Assembly (NCBI GenBank): GCA_023393825.1
Contig: JAEXBW010000014.1
Span: 1-8,121 of the forward strand
Source: Elusimicrobiota bacterium
GTDB lineage: Bacteria > Elusimicrobiota > Elusimicrobia > Elusimicrobiales > Elusimicrobiaceae
Reading direction: 5' to 3'
Length of the DNA stretch: 8,121 bases
This document shows positions 1 through 6,934 of this stretch, piece by piece. A program made the translations under genes and the position numbers. Each line of letters begins with the position of its first letter. The stretch's first letter is position 1. Below the pieces are notes generated by a model, which was given only the letters and a program-made list of their open reading frames with translations, was not told where the DNA came from and did not search any database.

Positions 1-679
1 TGATAACACCGTGCAGTCTGCCCCCACAATACAAAGCAGAATTACCAAAGACGGCCGCATTACGGGCCAGTTTACGATGGAAGAAGCCAGACAGCTTGCC
101 ATAGTCTTAAGAGCAGGCGCCTTGCCCGCCCCCGTAAAAATTATAGAAAAACGCAGCATAGGCCCCGGTTTGGGCGAAGACTCCATAAAGAGCGGTCTTA
201 AAGCTTCTTTATACGGTTTCCTGCTCATCGTTTGTTTTATGTGCGTTTACTATCGTTTCTCCGGTATAATTTCCAGCTTTGCCTTGGGTTTAAACTTTGT
301 ATTTTTGTTGGCGCTTATGTCTTATTTCTCCGCCACGTTAACATTGCCCGGTATCGCAGGTATCATCTTATCACTTGCAATGGCGGTTGACGCAAACGTG
401 CTTATACTTGAACGTATGAGAGAAGAATATACAAAAGGCCAACCCATAGCCATAGCCATAAAAGAAGGTTACGACAAAGCTTGGAGCGCTATTTTTGACT
501 CCAACCTTACAACCTGGATAGCTTCCTTATTGTTATTCCAGTTTGGCACAGGCCCCGTAAAAGGTTTCGCTTTAACGCTTACCTTGGGTCTTGTTGTGGG
601 TATGTTTACCTCGGTTTTTGTAACCCGCGCTATTTATGAACTTTTGCTTACGGCAAACCCGAAGGAGATTAGCATATGA
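1..679 (+). CDS. secD: Protein translocase subunit SecD, C-terminal part (5' end outside window)
   Basis: SecD pairs with SecF in the inner membrane and uses the proton gradient to help pull secreted proteins through SecYEG. The reading frame is open from base 2 (codons D-N-T before the GTG at 11), so the gene starts upstream and about 225 residues are visible. They begin in the end of the periplasmic P1 region, with the family's SAPxIQSRI and GQFTxEEA...LRAGALPAP stretches. Then comes IGPGLGEDSI, and hydrophobic segments matching TM2-TM6. The SecD signature in TM4 is present as AVDANVLILERMREE (about 380-424). The usual Gly before M-A-V-D is Ala here, which is a mild change. The stop TGA (677-679) overlaps the secF ATG as ATGA, so the two subunits are translationally coupled. 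Family assignment is secure. Confidence 0.97.
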   Translation, partial: DNTVQSAPTIQSRITKDGRITGQFTMEEARQLAIVLRAGALPAPVKIIEKRSIGPGLGEDSIKSGLKASLYGFLLIVCFMCVYYRFSGIISSFALGLNFVFLLALMSYFSATLTLPGIAGIILSLAMAVDANVLILERMREEYTKGQPIAIAIKEGYDKAWSAIFDSNLTTWIASLLLFQFGTGPVKGFALTLTLGLVVGMFTSVFVTRAIYELLLTANPKEISI

Positions 680-1647
680 AGTATTTTAAGTTACTGCCTA
701 AAACAAATATAGACTTTATAGGCATGAGAAAATGGTTATTTGTTATTTCTGCCGTTCTTATGCTTGCTTGTTTTGGCTCTATAATTTTTAAAGGTATGAA
801 CTACGGTATAGACTTTACCGGCGGCACGGTAATGCAGGTTCACTTTAAAGCCCTCATTGATATTAAAGATATCAGAAGCGCTTTAAGCGAACAAAATATC
901 AATGCCGATATTCAAACCTTTATAGGTAAAAACACCTATGCCATTAAGGTAAAAGGCAGCCAGGAAGACGTTAACGATGTTTCTTCTAAAATAGAAGCCG
1001 CTCTTAACTCCACCAATGTTGCTTTTGACGTTGAACAGAAAGACTTTGTAGGCCCGACTGTGGGCAACCACTTGGCCAAAAAAGCTTTTTTTGCTTTCGT
1101 CTTTGCCTTGGGCGCAATGATTATTTACATAGGTTTCCGCTTCCAAAACATTATTTGGGGCGCAATGGCCGTATTGGCCTTGTTCCACGACGTGTTTTTG
1201 GCTGTGGGTATATTTTCCATCTTCGGGATTGAAGTTGACCTTGTTATCGTAGCGGCGTTTTTAACCATAGCGGGTTATTCCGTCAACGACACCATTGTTA
1301 TCTTTGACAGAGTAAGAGAAAATATGCACCTTAACCCCAAAGCTTCTTTAAAAGAACTTTTGAACCTTAGCATAAACGAAACCTTGTCCAGAACGATAAT
1401 CACATCATTAACGGTTATCGGCGCTACATTGCTTTTGTTTATCTTCGGCGGGGATGTGCTTCGCAATTTCTCCCTTGCTATGCTTATCGGTCTTTTCTCG
1501 GGCGTTTATTCCACGGTCGCGCTTGTCGCGGGCTTGGTATACCAGTGGGATAAAAGCGGGACATACGGCGTAGTTGCCGCCGCTCCCGTTGCGCAGGACG
1601 CAGGTTTTACAAGTCCCAAAAAGGCTAATAAAAAAAGACACGGTTAA
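676..1647 (+). CDS. secF: Protein translocase subunit SecF
   Basis: SecF is the membrane partner of SecD in Sec-dependent export. The protein has 323 residues, normal for a separate SecF. TM1 (about 20-38) leads into the signature GIDFTGGT at 44-51. A periplasmic domain (about 52-125) follows, then VGPTVG at 125-130. Five more hydrophobic segments lie between about 138 and 290. The TM4 signature GYSVNDTIVIFDRVREN at 200-216 contains the conserved Asn-Asp and Asp-Arg pairs of the RND-type proton path. The tail is short and Lys/Arg-rich (SPKKANKKRHG), plausibly cytoplasmic. The start is set by AAGGAG at 662-667, eight bases before the ATG, and by the ATGA overlap with secD. Its TAA shares one base with the next ATG (TAATG). 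Confidence 0.98.
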   Translation: MKYFKLLPKTNIDFIGMRKWLFVISAVLMLACFGSIIFKGMNYGIDFTGGTVMQVHFKALIDIKDIRSALSEQNINADIQTFIGKNTYAIKVKGSQEDVNDVSSKIEAALNSTNVAFDVEQKDFVGPTVGNHLAKKAFFAFVFALGAMIIYIGFRFQNIIWGAMAVLALFHDVFLAVGIFSIFGIEVDLVIVAAFLTIAGYSVNDTIVIFDRVRENMHLNPKASLKELLNLSINETLSRTIITSLTVIGATLLLFIFGGDVLRNFSLAMLIGLFSGVYSTVALVAGLVYQWDKSGTYGVVAAAPVAQDAGFTSPKKANKKRHG

Positions 1648-2273
1648 TGAGAAAGATAAGGAAGTTTAAAGTAGCCATACATTTAAAAGAGATACTCCGC
1701 CGCATAAAGCAGTCTAATATAGACCCCGTTGCGGCGGGGTTCCCTGTTGAAAGCGAACTGGCTGTTTTTATAGCTTCCTTGCACGGCGATGTTGAGCCGG
1801 GCGTAGTATACGAATTTATTGAAGGACAATGTTTAGAGTTTTCCACCGCGGGCATACCGCAGCACGATATTTTCAGCGTGTGCGTTATAACCTTGGGCGG
1901 TAAGTTGGAACAACGCCTTGCGGAAATTAAAAATACGCAGGCGCTGGCGATAGCAAATATAGTTATGTACGAATTTTTGCGCACGGCGGTAACTTTTGTT
2001 TCCGACCTTATTAAAGAAGACGCGCAAAAAGAAGATTATACGGTAAACGGGTACGAAATTTTATCATCTCCCGTGTTCGGTTATGTTCCCGAACCCAAAT
2101 TTTTAAGGGAAGCGCCCCGCGTGGACGCGCAGGCGGCCAAAAAAGTTCTGCCGCTTATGTTTGAAAGGCTTAACGCTTCCAAAATTAATGTAAATATACA
2201 GGAAGGCAGCGTCCTTCCCAAAACAACCATAGCTTTTATAATGCCGTGGCAAAAGAAGAAAGGTAAAAAATAA
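1647..2273 (+). CDS. Unassigned 208-residue protein, possible methionine-synthase-activation-like domain
   Basis: I do not recognise this gene with certainty. It encodes 208 soluble residues with basic ends, and no signal peptide or membrane segment is obvious. The order of motifs resembles stand-alone proteins related to the B12-dependent methionine synthase activation domain. There is an N-terminal EILRRIKQ helix (15-22), then PGVVYEFIE (51-59), and VCVITLGGKLEQRLAEI (78-94) matching the family's TLG-x-x-(I/L)-(D/E)-x-R region. A helix about 99-122 matches the 'A-x-x-D-x-x-(A/G)-(S/T)' helix region, and KINVNIQEGSVLPKTTIAFI (179-198) matches the terminal 'I-x-V-x-L-T-E-x-x-x-x-x-P-x-x-S-x-S-G' strand. 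The AdoMet-binding SPGYG-type motif is not clear; SPVFGYVPEP (141-150) may be a degenerate form. It is coupled to secF (TAATG) and abuts the acyltransferase gene (TAAATG). The similarity was judged by eye, so function is open. Confidence 0.45.
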   Translation: MRKIRKFKVAIHLKEILRRIKQSNIDPVAAGFPVESELAVFIASLHGDVEPGVVYEFIEGQCLEFSTAGIPQHDIFSVCVITLGGKLEQRLAEIKNTQALAIANIVMYEFLRTAVTFVSDLIKEDAQKEDYTVNGYEILSSPVFGYVPEPKFLREAPRVDAQAAKKVLPLMFERLNASKINVNIQEGSVLPKTTIAFIMPWQKKKGKK

Positions 2274-2933
2274 ATGTCCAAAACCCTAAAGGAAAGAAGG
2301 CATAAATTAAGATATATACTAGCCGCGCAGCTTATATCTTGGTATTTGCATTTAATAGGATTTTTTACCAAGTATATTTATGACGGCAGCAAAGCCGCCG
2401 TTGAGATAGACGGCAAGCAGCGCGCCATTTACGCTTTTTGGCACAATCAGCAGTGCTTTTTACTTTATCCGTACAGAAATCACGGTAAAATATGCGTGCT
2501 TGTAAGTATGAGCAAAGACGGGGAATTTATTGCGCGCGCCCTGCCTAAATTTAAGATGAAAGCTATGCGCGGTTCCACCACGCGCGGCGGATATTCCGCC
2601 TTACGCGGCCTTATGGATATAGCGGAAGCGGGCTATTGCCCCGCCATTACGCCCGACGGCCCGCGCGGCCCGATATACGAGGCTCACGCAGGCATTATCT
2701 ATCTGGCGCAAAAAATGCATTTGCCCATTTTAGCCGCAGGCGTTGCTTGCAGCAATAAATTTTCGGTTAACTCTTGGGATAAATTTCAAATCCCGCTGCC
2801 TTTCGGCAAATGCGCAATAGTTTACGGCGACCCTGTTTGGGTAGGCGAAACCGACGATATAGAAGAAAGCAGAAAAAAACTTACCCGCTGCCTTAACGAG
2901 GCAACGGCAAAAGCAGAGGAACTTGTTTCTTAA
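2274..2933 (+). CDS. DUF374-family lysophospholipid/lipid A acyltransferase
   Basis: This is a 219-residue membrane-associated acyltransferase of the DUF374 (LPLAT-like) family, near the family's usual length. A hydrophobic N-terminal stretch (about 14-34) could anchor it to the inner membrane. The family motifs appear in order: AIYAFWHNQQ with the putative catalytic His57 (51-60), SMSKDGEFIA (78-87), RGSTTRGGYSAL (99-110) and ITPDGPRGP (125-133). The classic HX4D spacing is absent, as is normal for DUF374. Epsilonproteobacterial LpxJ, as I recall, is a DUF374 lipid A secondary acyltransferase. Since waaA follows directly, a role in lipid A acylation is a reasonable inference, but glycerophospholipid acylation is not excluded. 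The start follows the previous stop without a gap; GAAAGG at 2258-2263 could serve as ribosome binding site. Confidence 0.88.
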   Translation: MSKTLKERRHKLRYILAAQLISWYLHLIGFFTKYIYDGSKAAVEIDGKQRAIYAFWHNQQCFLLYPYRNHGKICVLVSMSKDGEFIARALPKFKMKAMRGSTTRGGYSALRGLMDIAEAGYCPAITPDGPRGPIYEAHAGIIYLAQKMHLPILAAGVACSNKFSVNSWDKFQIPLPFGKCAIVYGDPVWVGETDDIEESRKKLTRCLNEATAKAEELVS

Positions 2934-2938
2934 ATCTT

Positions 2939-4216
2939 ATGGGCTATATAATTTTATTTCTTGTTAATTTAGTGTTTCCCTTTGCGGGTTTGGGAGTAAT
3001 AATATTTTTCTTTATCTCTCCGCGCAGAGGCTTGCTTAAAAATTTAAACAACGAACTTTCCCAACGTTTAATGCTGGGGATACCTCCGCAAAATACCAAG
3101 GGTTATATATGGATACACGCCGCAAGCGTGGGGGAAGTCCGCTCCATAGCCAAAACGGCGGCAGGGCTTAAAGAATTTTATAAACGCCCCGTTATCATCA
3201 CCACCTCTACCGCCGCAGGGCGCGACAATGCTTTAAAGGAAGCTGTTTTTGATAAAGCCGTCCTTATGCCTGCCGATTTTTACCTTATCACAAAACGTTT
3301 TATAGACGCTTACAAACCGCACCGCCTTTTTATAATAGAAGCCGATATGTGGCCTAATATGATTGTGGCCTGCGGACGCAACGGCATACCCGTGTCCATA
3401 CTTAACGGCAGAATATCACAACGCAGCGCGGGCAGGTATAAACTTTTATCGCCTTTGGTAACTTTGGTGTTTAAATATATTAAATATGTTTGCGCGCAAA
3501 CGCCCGATATCGCCGCCCGCTTTAAATATATGGGCGCGGCTAAGGTTGATGTAACGGGCAATATTAAATACGATATGCTTACTTCTTCTCCCGCCCGCAC
3601 AAACGAAGTTGAACACGTTATAGCCTCCTTAGGTTGGCAAAATGCAAACATAGTTACCTGCGGCAGCACGCATATAGAGGAAGAAGCCGTAATATTGCAG
3701 GCGGCGGCAAACCTTAAAAATGTAAATTTTATCATAGCCCCGCGCCATCTTGAAAGAAAGAAACAGATTATAGACACGCTTGAAGCAAGCGGCATTAAGT
3801 ACGCGGTATTAAGCCGCATACTTAAAAAGCCCGAGGCGCAACAGGGCGGCGCGCGCGTATTGCTTGCCGATACTATGGGCTGGCTTGGCGCATTTTATAA
3901 TGCGGCCGGCGTAGCTTTTGTGGGCGGCAGCATAAGCAAGAAAGGCGGGCATAACTTTTTGGAAGCGGCTATACTTAAAAAGCCCGTTTTGTTCGGTAAA
4001 TATTACTATAATACGCCAGATGTCGCCGCGGCTTTGCTGGCCTCAGGCGGCGGTATTTTAGTTAATAAAGACAATTTTGACACTACTGTAAATAAACTGT
4101 TCAGCGACAGCGGGGCATTGCAACACGCCTCGGAAAAGGCCGTTCAAACGGCACAATCTTTTAAAGGAGCTACGGAAAAAACATTAAACGTGGTAAAAAA
4201 TTATGAACGAAAATAA
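2939..4216 (+). CDS. waaA: 3-deoxy-D-manno-octulosonic acid (Kdo) transferase WaaA/KdtA
   Basis: WaaA transfers Kdo from CMP-Kdo to lipid IVA or a related lipid A precursor at the cytoplasmic face of the inner membrane, opening LPS core synthesis. The protein has 425 residues, a typical length. An N-terminal anchor (about 3-27) precedes the GT-B fold. Landmarks are WIHAASVGEV (58-67) with Glu66 at the place of the catalytic base, EADMWPN (134-140, commonly ETELWPN), NGRISQRS (156-163), TGNIKYD (206-212), GSTHIEEE (242-249), APRHLER (267-273), DTMGWLGAFY (311-320) and GGSISKKGGHNFLEAA (329-344). All blocks are intact. One or two Kdo additions cannot be told from sequence. No good Shine-Dalgarno lies close to the ATG (AGAGGA at 2915-2920 is 18 bases away), so translation may depend on ribosomes leaving the acyltransferase gene 5 bp upstream. 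Confidence 0.97.
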   Translation: MGYIILFLVNLVFPFAGLGVIIFFFISPRRGLLKNLNNELSQRLMLGIPPQNTKGYIWIHAASVGEVRSIAKTAAGLKEFYKRPVIITTSTAAGRDNALKEAVFDKAVLMPADFYLITKRFIDAYKPHRLFIIEADMWPNMIVACGRNGIPVSILNGRISQRSAGRYKLLSPLVTLVFKYIKYVCAQTPDIAARFKYMGAAKVDVTGNIKYDMLTSSPARTNEVEHVIASLGWQNANIVTCGSTHIEEEAVILQAAANLKNVNFIIAPRHLERKKQIIDTLEASGIKYAVLSRILKKPEAQQGGARVLLADTMGWLGAFYNAAGVAFVGGSISKKGGHNFLEAAILKKPVLFGKYYYNTPDVAAALLASGGGILVNKDNFDTTVNKLFSDSGALQHASEKAVQTAQSFKGATEKTLNVVKNYERK

Positions 4217-5732
4217 AGAACACAAAGTATTGGTAATGCGCCTGTCTTCTCTGGGGGATATTGTTTTGCTCTCTCCCGTATTTAAGAACATTAAAGATAA
4301 ATGGCCCGACGCCCGTATAACGCTGCTTGTAAAGGAACAGTTTGCCCAGGTTTTAATGGGTCATCCCGATATAGATGACATTATGGTATTTAAGGGCTTT
4401 CTTGCCACTTTGCTTGAGATAAGAAAAGCCAAATTTACCCACCTTTTGGATTTACATTCAACCTTAAGAACAATGCTTTTAAGCCTGTTTTCGGGCATTG
4501 CCAACAAAAAGAGATATAACAAAAACTCCGTGGCCAGACGTATGTATGTAAAGTTTAAAACGCCCAGCCCCGCCTTGGAAAAACATACTTTAGATAAATA
4601 TCTTGAAGCCCTTAAAGACTGGGATATTCCCATAAAGTTCCATACGCCCAAACTTAACGACTGGTCCTTTAAAACCGTGGATTTAGGCAAAAAAGCGGTG
4701 GAAAATATTTGTATTTTCCAAACCTCTTTCATCGGCGATTCCGTATTAACAACGCCGCTTGTACAAAAAACCGCGGCTTTATTCCCCAGTGCAAAAATAG
4801 TTATTGTTACGCGCCCGCAGACGGTAGAAATCTTTCAGAATTTAAAAGAAGTTTCCAAAATTATTATTGATGACAAGCGCGGTTGGGGCAAAATATTCGG
4901 CGTGTTTAAAGCCGCCAAGAATATTAAGGAAAGCAATATTGACGTTATCTTAGTGCCGCACAGAAGCTTTAGAAGCGCGCTTATAGCCAAACTAAGCGGC
5001 GTTAAAATCCGCATAGGTTTTACCAACAGCGAAGGCAGATTCTTTTATACAAAAACAGTGCCTTTCTCTTGGATGATACACGACGCGGAACGCAATTTAT
5101 ATTTGCTTCAGGGCATTGTTAACGAAAACTTTAAATCAGCCGAACTTAAGATGGAAAAATCCAGCGGCGACGCGCAGCAAAGCGTGCAGGAAATGCTTAA
5201 AGCCGCAGGGCTTGAAGGCAAACAGCTTGTCGGCGTTCACCCAGGTTCCGTCTGGCCGACAAAATGCTGGCCGCAGGAAAACTATGCAAAGCTTATCACC
5301 CGTATGGAAAAGGAACTCGGCCTTACCGCAGTTATAGTCGGCGGCAAGAAAGACCTTGATTTGGGCGAGCAGGTTTGCCGCCTGTCCAACGGCCACCCCG
5401 TTAACTTTGCAAGCAAAACCACACTTTCCGAACTTATGGCATTTATGAAGTTCTTTAAACTCTTTGTAACCAACGACTCCGGTCCTATGCACATTGCAAC
5501 GGCCTTTGGCGTACCTACATTGGGCATATTCGGGCCTACAACGCGCGAATTGGGCTTCTTCCCGTATGGCGAAGGCCATAGAGTGGTAGAGGTTAAAGAC
5601 CTTCCCTGCCGCCCCTGCGCCTTACACGGCGGCAAAAAATGCCCCGAAGGCCATTTTAAATGTATGCGTGATATTACGGTAGACGAAGTTTTTGACACCG
5701 TAAAGGAAATGTTAAATATACATAACGCATAA
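4203..5732 (+). CDS. Family 9 glycosyltransferase (heptosyltransferase-like) with duplicated N-terminal domain
   Basis: This is a predicted ADP-heptose:LPS heptosyltransferase-type enzyme acting at the inner membrane. GT9 proteins usually have about 320-360 residues; this one has 509. Residues 8-150 form one GT-B N-terminal (acceptor-side) domain: KVLVMRLSSLGDIVLLSPVF with Asp19, then LLDLHSTLRTMLLSLFSG (81-98). Residues 168-330 repeat the plan: ENICIFQTSFIGDSVLTTPL with Asp179, then ILVPHRSFRSALIAKLSG (249-266). Only one C-terminal donor domain follows: GVHPGSVWPTKCWPQENYA (344-362) with Lys354, TNDSGPMHIATAFGVPTLG (423-441), then FGPTTRELG and CRPCALHGGKKCPEGHFKCM (469-488). Residues 167-509 alone would make a normal GT9 enzyme. 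The gene overlaps waaA by 14 bp and has only a weak Shine-Dalgarno. A terminator follows. The exact sugar is not provable here; core heptose fits the waaA context. Confidence 0.9.
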   Translation: MNENKEHKVLVMRLSSLGDIVLLSPVFKNIKDKWPDARITLLVKEQFAQVLMGHPDIDDIMVFKGFLATLLEIRKAKFTHLLDLHSTLRTMLLSLFSGIANKKRYNKNSVARRMYVKFKTPSPALEKHTLDKYLEALKDWDIPIKFHTPKLNDWSFKTVDLGKKAVENICIFQTSFIGDSVLTTPLVQKTAALFPSAKIVIVTRPQTVEIFQNLKEVSKIIIDDKRGWGKIFGVFKAAKNIKESNIDVILVPHRSFRSALIAKLSGVKIRIGFTNSEGRFFYTKTVPFSWMIHDAERNLYLLQGIVNENFKSAELKMEKSSGDAQQSVQEMLKAAGLEGKQLVGVHPGSVWPTKCWPQENYAKLITRMEKELGLTAVIVGGKKDLDLGEQVCRLSNGHPVNFASKTTLSELMAFMKFFKLFVTNDSGPMHIATAFGVPTLGIFGPTTRELGFFPYGEGHRVVEVKDLPCRPCALHGGKKCPEGHFKCMRDITVDEVFDTVKEMLNIHNA

Positions 5733-5755
5733 AAGGCTTAAAAGCAGGATTTTTT

Positions 5756-5789
5756 AAAACCCCAGTTCCTTTAAAGAGCTGGGGTTTTT
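5756..5789 (+). terminator. Rho-independent terminator after the secD-LPS operon
   Basis: AAAACCCCAG (5756-5765) pairs perfectly with CTGGGGTTTT (5779-5788). TTC/GAG inside adds three more pairs including one G-U, leaving a seven-base loop (CTTTAAA). T5785-T5789 forms the U tract, partly inside the stem. It begins 23 bases after the glycosyltransferase stop. With every gene on the + strand, it ends the upstream operon. A T run (5750-5755) precedes the hairpin, but no opposing gene needs a terminator. Confidence 0.9.
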
Positions 5790-5829
5790 GATTGTATATT
5801 TTCGTCTGTATCATAAGGTGGCGTAAATA

Positions 5830-5838
5830 TGCTACAAT
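5830..5838 (+). promoter_or_regulatory. Candidate extended -10 promoter for the peptidase-transketolase unit
   Basis: TGC-TACAAT (TG at 5830-5831, hexamer 5833-5838) matches an extended -10 element one base away from TATAAT. It lies between the terminator and the next gene, 34 bases before the ATG. Transcription would start near 5845, giving a leader of about 28 bases. No good -35 is seen; the hexamer at 17-bp spacing would be ATCATA (5810-5815). The position supports it, the sequence only moderately. Confidence 0.5.
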
Positions 5839-5872
5839 GCCAATAATAGTCGTCTGATTTTCGGGGGAAAAT

Positions 5873-6913
5873 ATGGATTTTGAGTTGTTTTCCGAGTTAA
5901 GCGCAATCCCCGCCGCAAGCGGCAGGGAAGAACTTTTGCGCGATTATATAATATCCCTTATAAAGCCACTTGCCGACGATATAAAAACCGACGCGCTTGG
6001 CAATATAATAGCTTTAAAAAAAGGTAAAGGCGTAAAAAAGCTTATGCTTGCCGCCCACATGGACGAAGTGGCAATGCGCGTGCGCTATATAGACGAAAGC
6101 GGCTTTTTGCGTTTTGCTTTAACGGGCGGGATTGACCCGCGCACATTACTTTCCCAACGCGTGCTTATACAAACCGAAAATAACGGTATTTTGCACGGTG
6201 TGATAGGCTCTAAACCCGCGCATTATTTAAGCGCGGCGGACCTTTCCAAACCCACCACCGCGGACAGTCTTTTTATAGACATAGGCTTAAACGCGCAAAA
6301 AGCCAAAGAAGTTATAACAATAGGCGACCCTGTTACATTAGACAGGCCTCCGTTGGAGTTTGGGGAAGATTTATTTTGCGCCAAAGCCATAGACGACAGA
6401 GCAGGCGTTTATATCCTAATAAAAACCCTGCAAAATATGCCAAAAGAACACGACGCGGATATTTATTTTGTCTTTACGGTGCAGGAGGAATTCGGGCTTA
6501 TCGGCGCGGAAGTTTCTTCCTTCTCGCTCCGCCCAGATGTCGGCCTTGCGGTTGATACCACGGGCGCGTTGGACGTACCCGGTATTCCCGTGCAGGATTA
6601 TGTTTTAAAAACGGGCAGCGGCATAGGCATTACGCTTGTGGACAGCACAACCATAGCCCATAACGGCGTGGTAAAACATTTAAGAGAAATTTGTTCCAAA
6701 AATAATATTGCTTACCAGTTAAGAGTTGCGTCAAAAGGTTCCAACGACGCTAAAGTTATGCAACGCAGCGCGGGCGGCGTGCCTGTTTGCGCGCTTTCTC
6801 TGCCTGTAAGATACATACACTCTAACGTGGAAGTAGCCAGCAAAAAAGATGTGGACGCGGCCGTGGCTTTGGCAAAGGCTTTCGCGCTTGAGTGCGCACA
6901 CAAGATTTATTAA
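5873..6913 (+). CDS. M42-family metallo-aminopeptidase (TET/glutamyl aminopeptidase-like)
   Basis: This is a cytoplasmic di-metal (Zn/Co) aminopeptidase that trims N-terminal residues from peptides; family members often assemble as dodecameric tetrahedral particles. The 346 residues are the usual length and have no signal peptide. The expected metal ligands are all visible: His62 in AAHMDEV (60-66), bridging Asp174 in AKAIDDRAGVY (170-180), Glu206 in VQEEFGLIGA (203-212), Asp228 in AVDTTGA and His316 in RYIHSNVE (313-320). Glu205 is the likely catalytic base. A PDZ-like dimerisation insert lies about 75-160. SGIGITLVDS and SKGSNDAKVMQ are further family blocks. Related proteins are sometimes annotated as endoglucanase CelM, but the motifs are those of peptidases. 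The GGGGG run at 5863-5867 just before the ATG acts as ribosome binding site. It is the first gene of a new transcription unit, with the transketolase 21 bp downstream. Confidence 0.95.
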   Translation: MDFELFSELSAIPAASGREELLRDYIISLIKPLADDIKTDALGNIIALKKGKGVKKLMLAAHMDEVAMRVRYIDESGFLRFALTGGIDPRTLLSQRVLIQTENNGILHGVIGSKPAHYLSAADLSKPTTADSLFIDIGLNAQKAKEVITIGDPVTLDRPPLEFGEDLFCAKAIDDRAGVYILIKTLQNMPKEHDADIYFVFTVQEEFGLIGAEVSSFSLRPDVGLAVDTTGALDVPGIPVQDYVLKTGSGIGITLVDSTTIAHNGVVKHLREICSKNNIAYQLRVASKGSNDAKVMQRSAGGVPVCALSLPVRYIHSNVEVASKKDVDAAVALAKAFALECAHKIY

Positions 6914-6934
6914 TTACTACTATATGGAGATTTT

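Noticed and set aside
11..13. GTG at 11 as the start of the first gene
   Set aside because: The frame is open to the window edge and codons before it (D-N-T) continue the SecD consensus, so this GTG is an internal valine.
3310..3819. 169-residue open frame on the minus strand inside waaA
   Set aside because: It is antisense to a fully conserved WaaA, and its product shows no recognisable motif. It is a shadow of the coding strand.
5607..5666. Four-cysteine cluster at the end of the glycosyltransferase as a new zinc finger
   Set aside because: A C-x-x-C...C...CM pattern near the C-terminus is common among GT9 heptosyltransferases, so it is not novel.
5136..5698. Two overlapping minus-strand open frames (147 and 138 residues) within the glycosyltransferase
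   Set aside because: Both lie opposite the conserved GT9 donor domain, lack a promoter or ribosome site and resemble no family.
5750..5789. Terminator as a bidirectional element
   Set aside because: A T run precedes the stem on the + strand, which gives A rather than U after the stem on the other strand. No converging gene exists either.
5802..5856. TCGTCTG repeated at 5802-5808 and 5850-5856 around the promoter, as an operator pair
   Set aside because: Only seven bases match, 48 bp apart, with no dyad symmetry. This is readily expected by chance.
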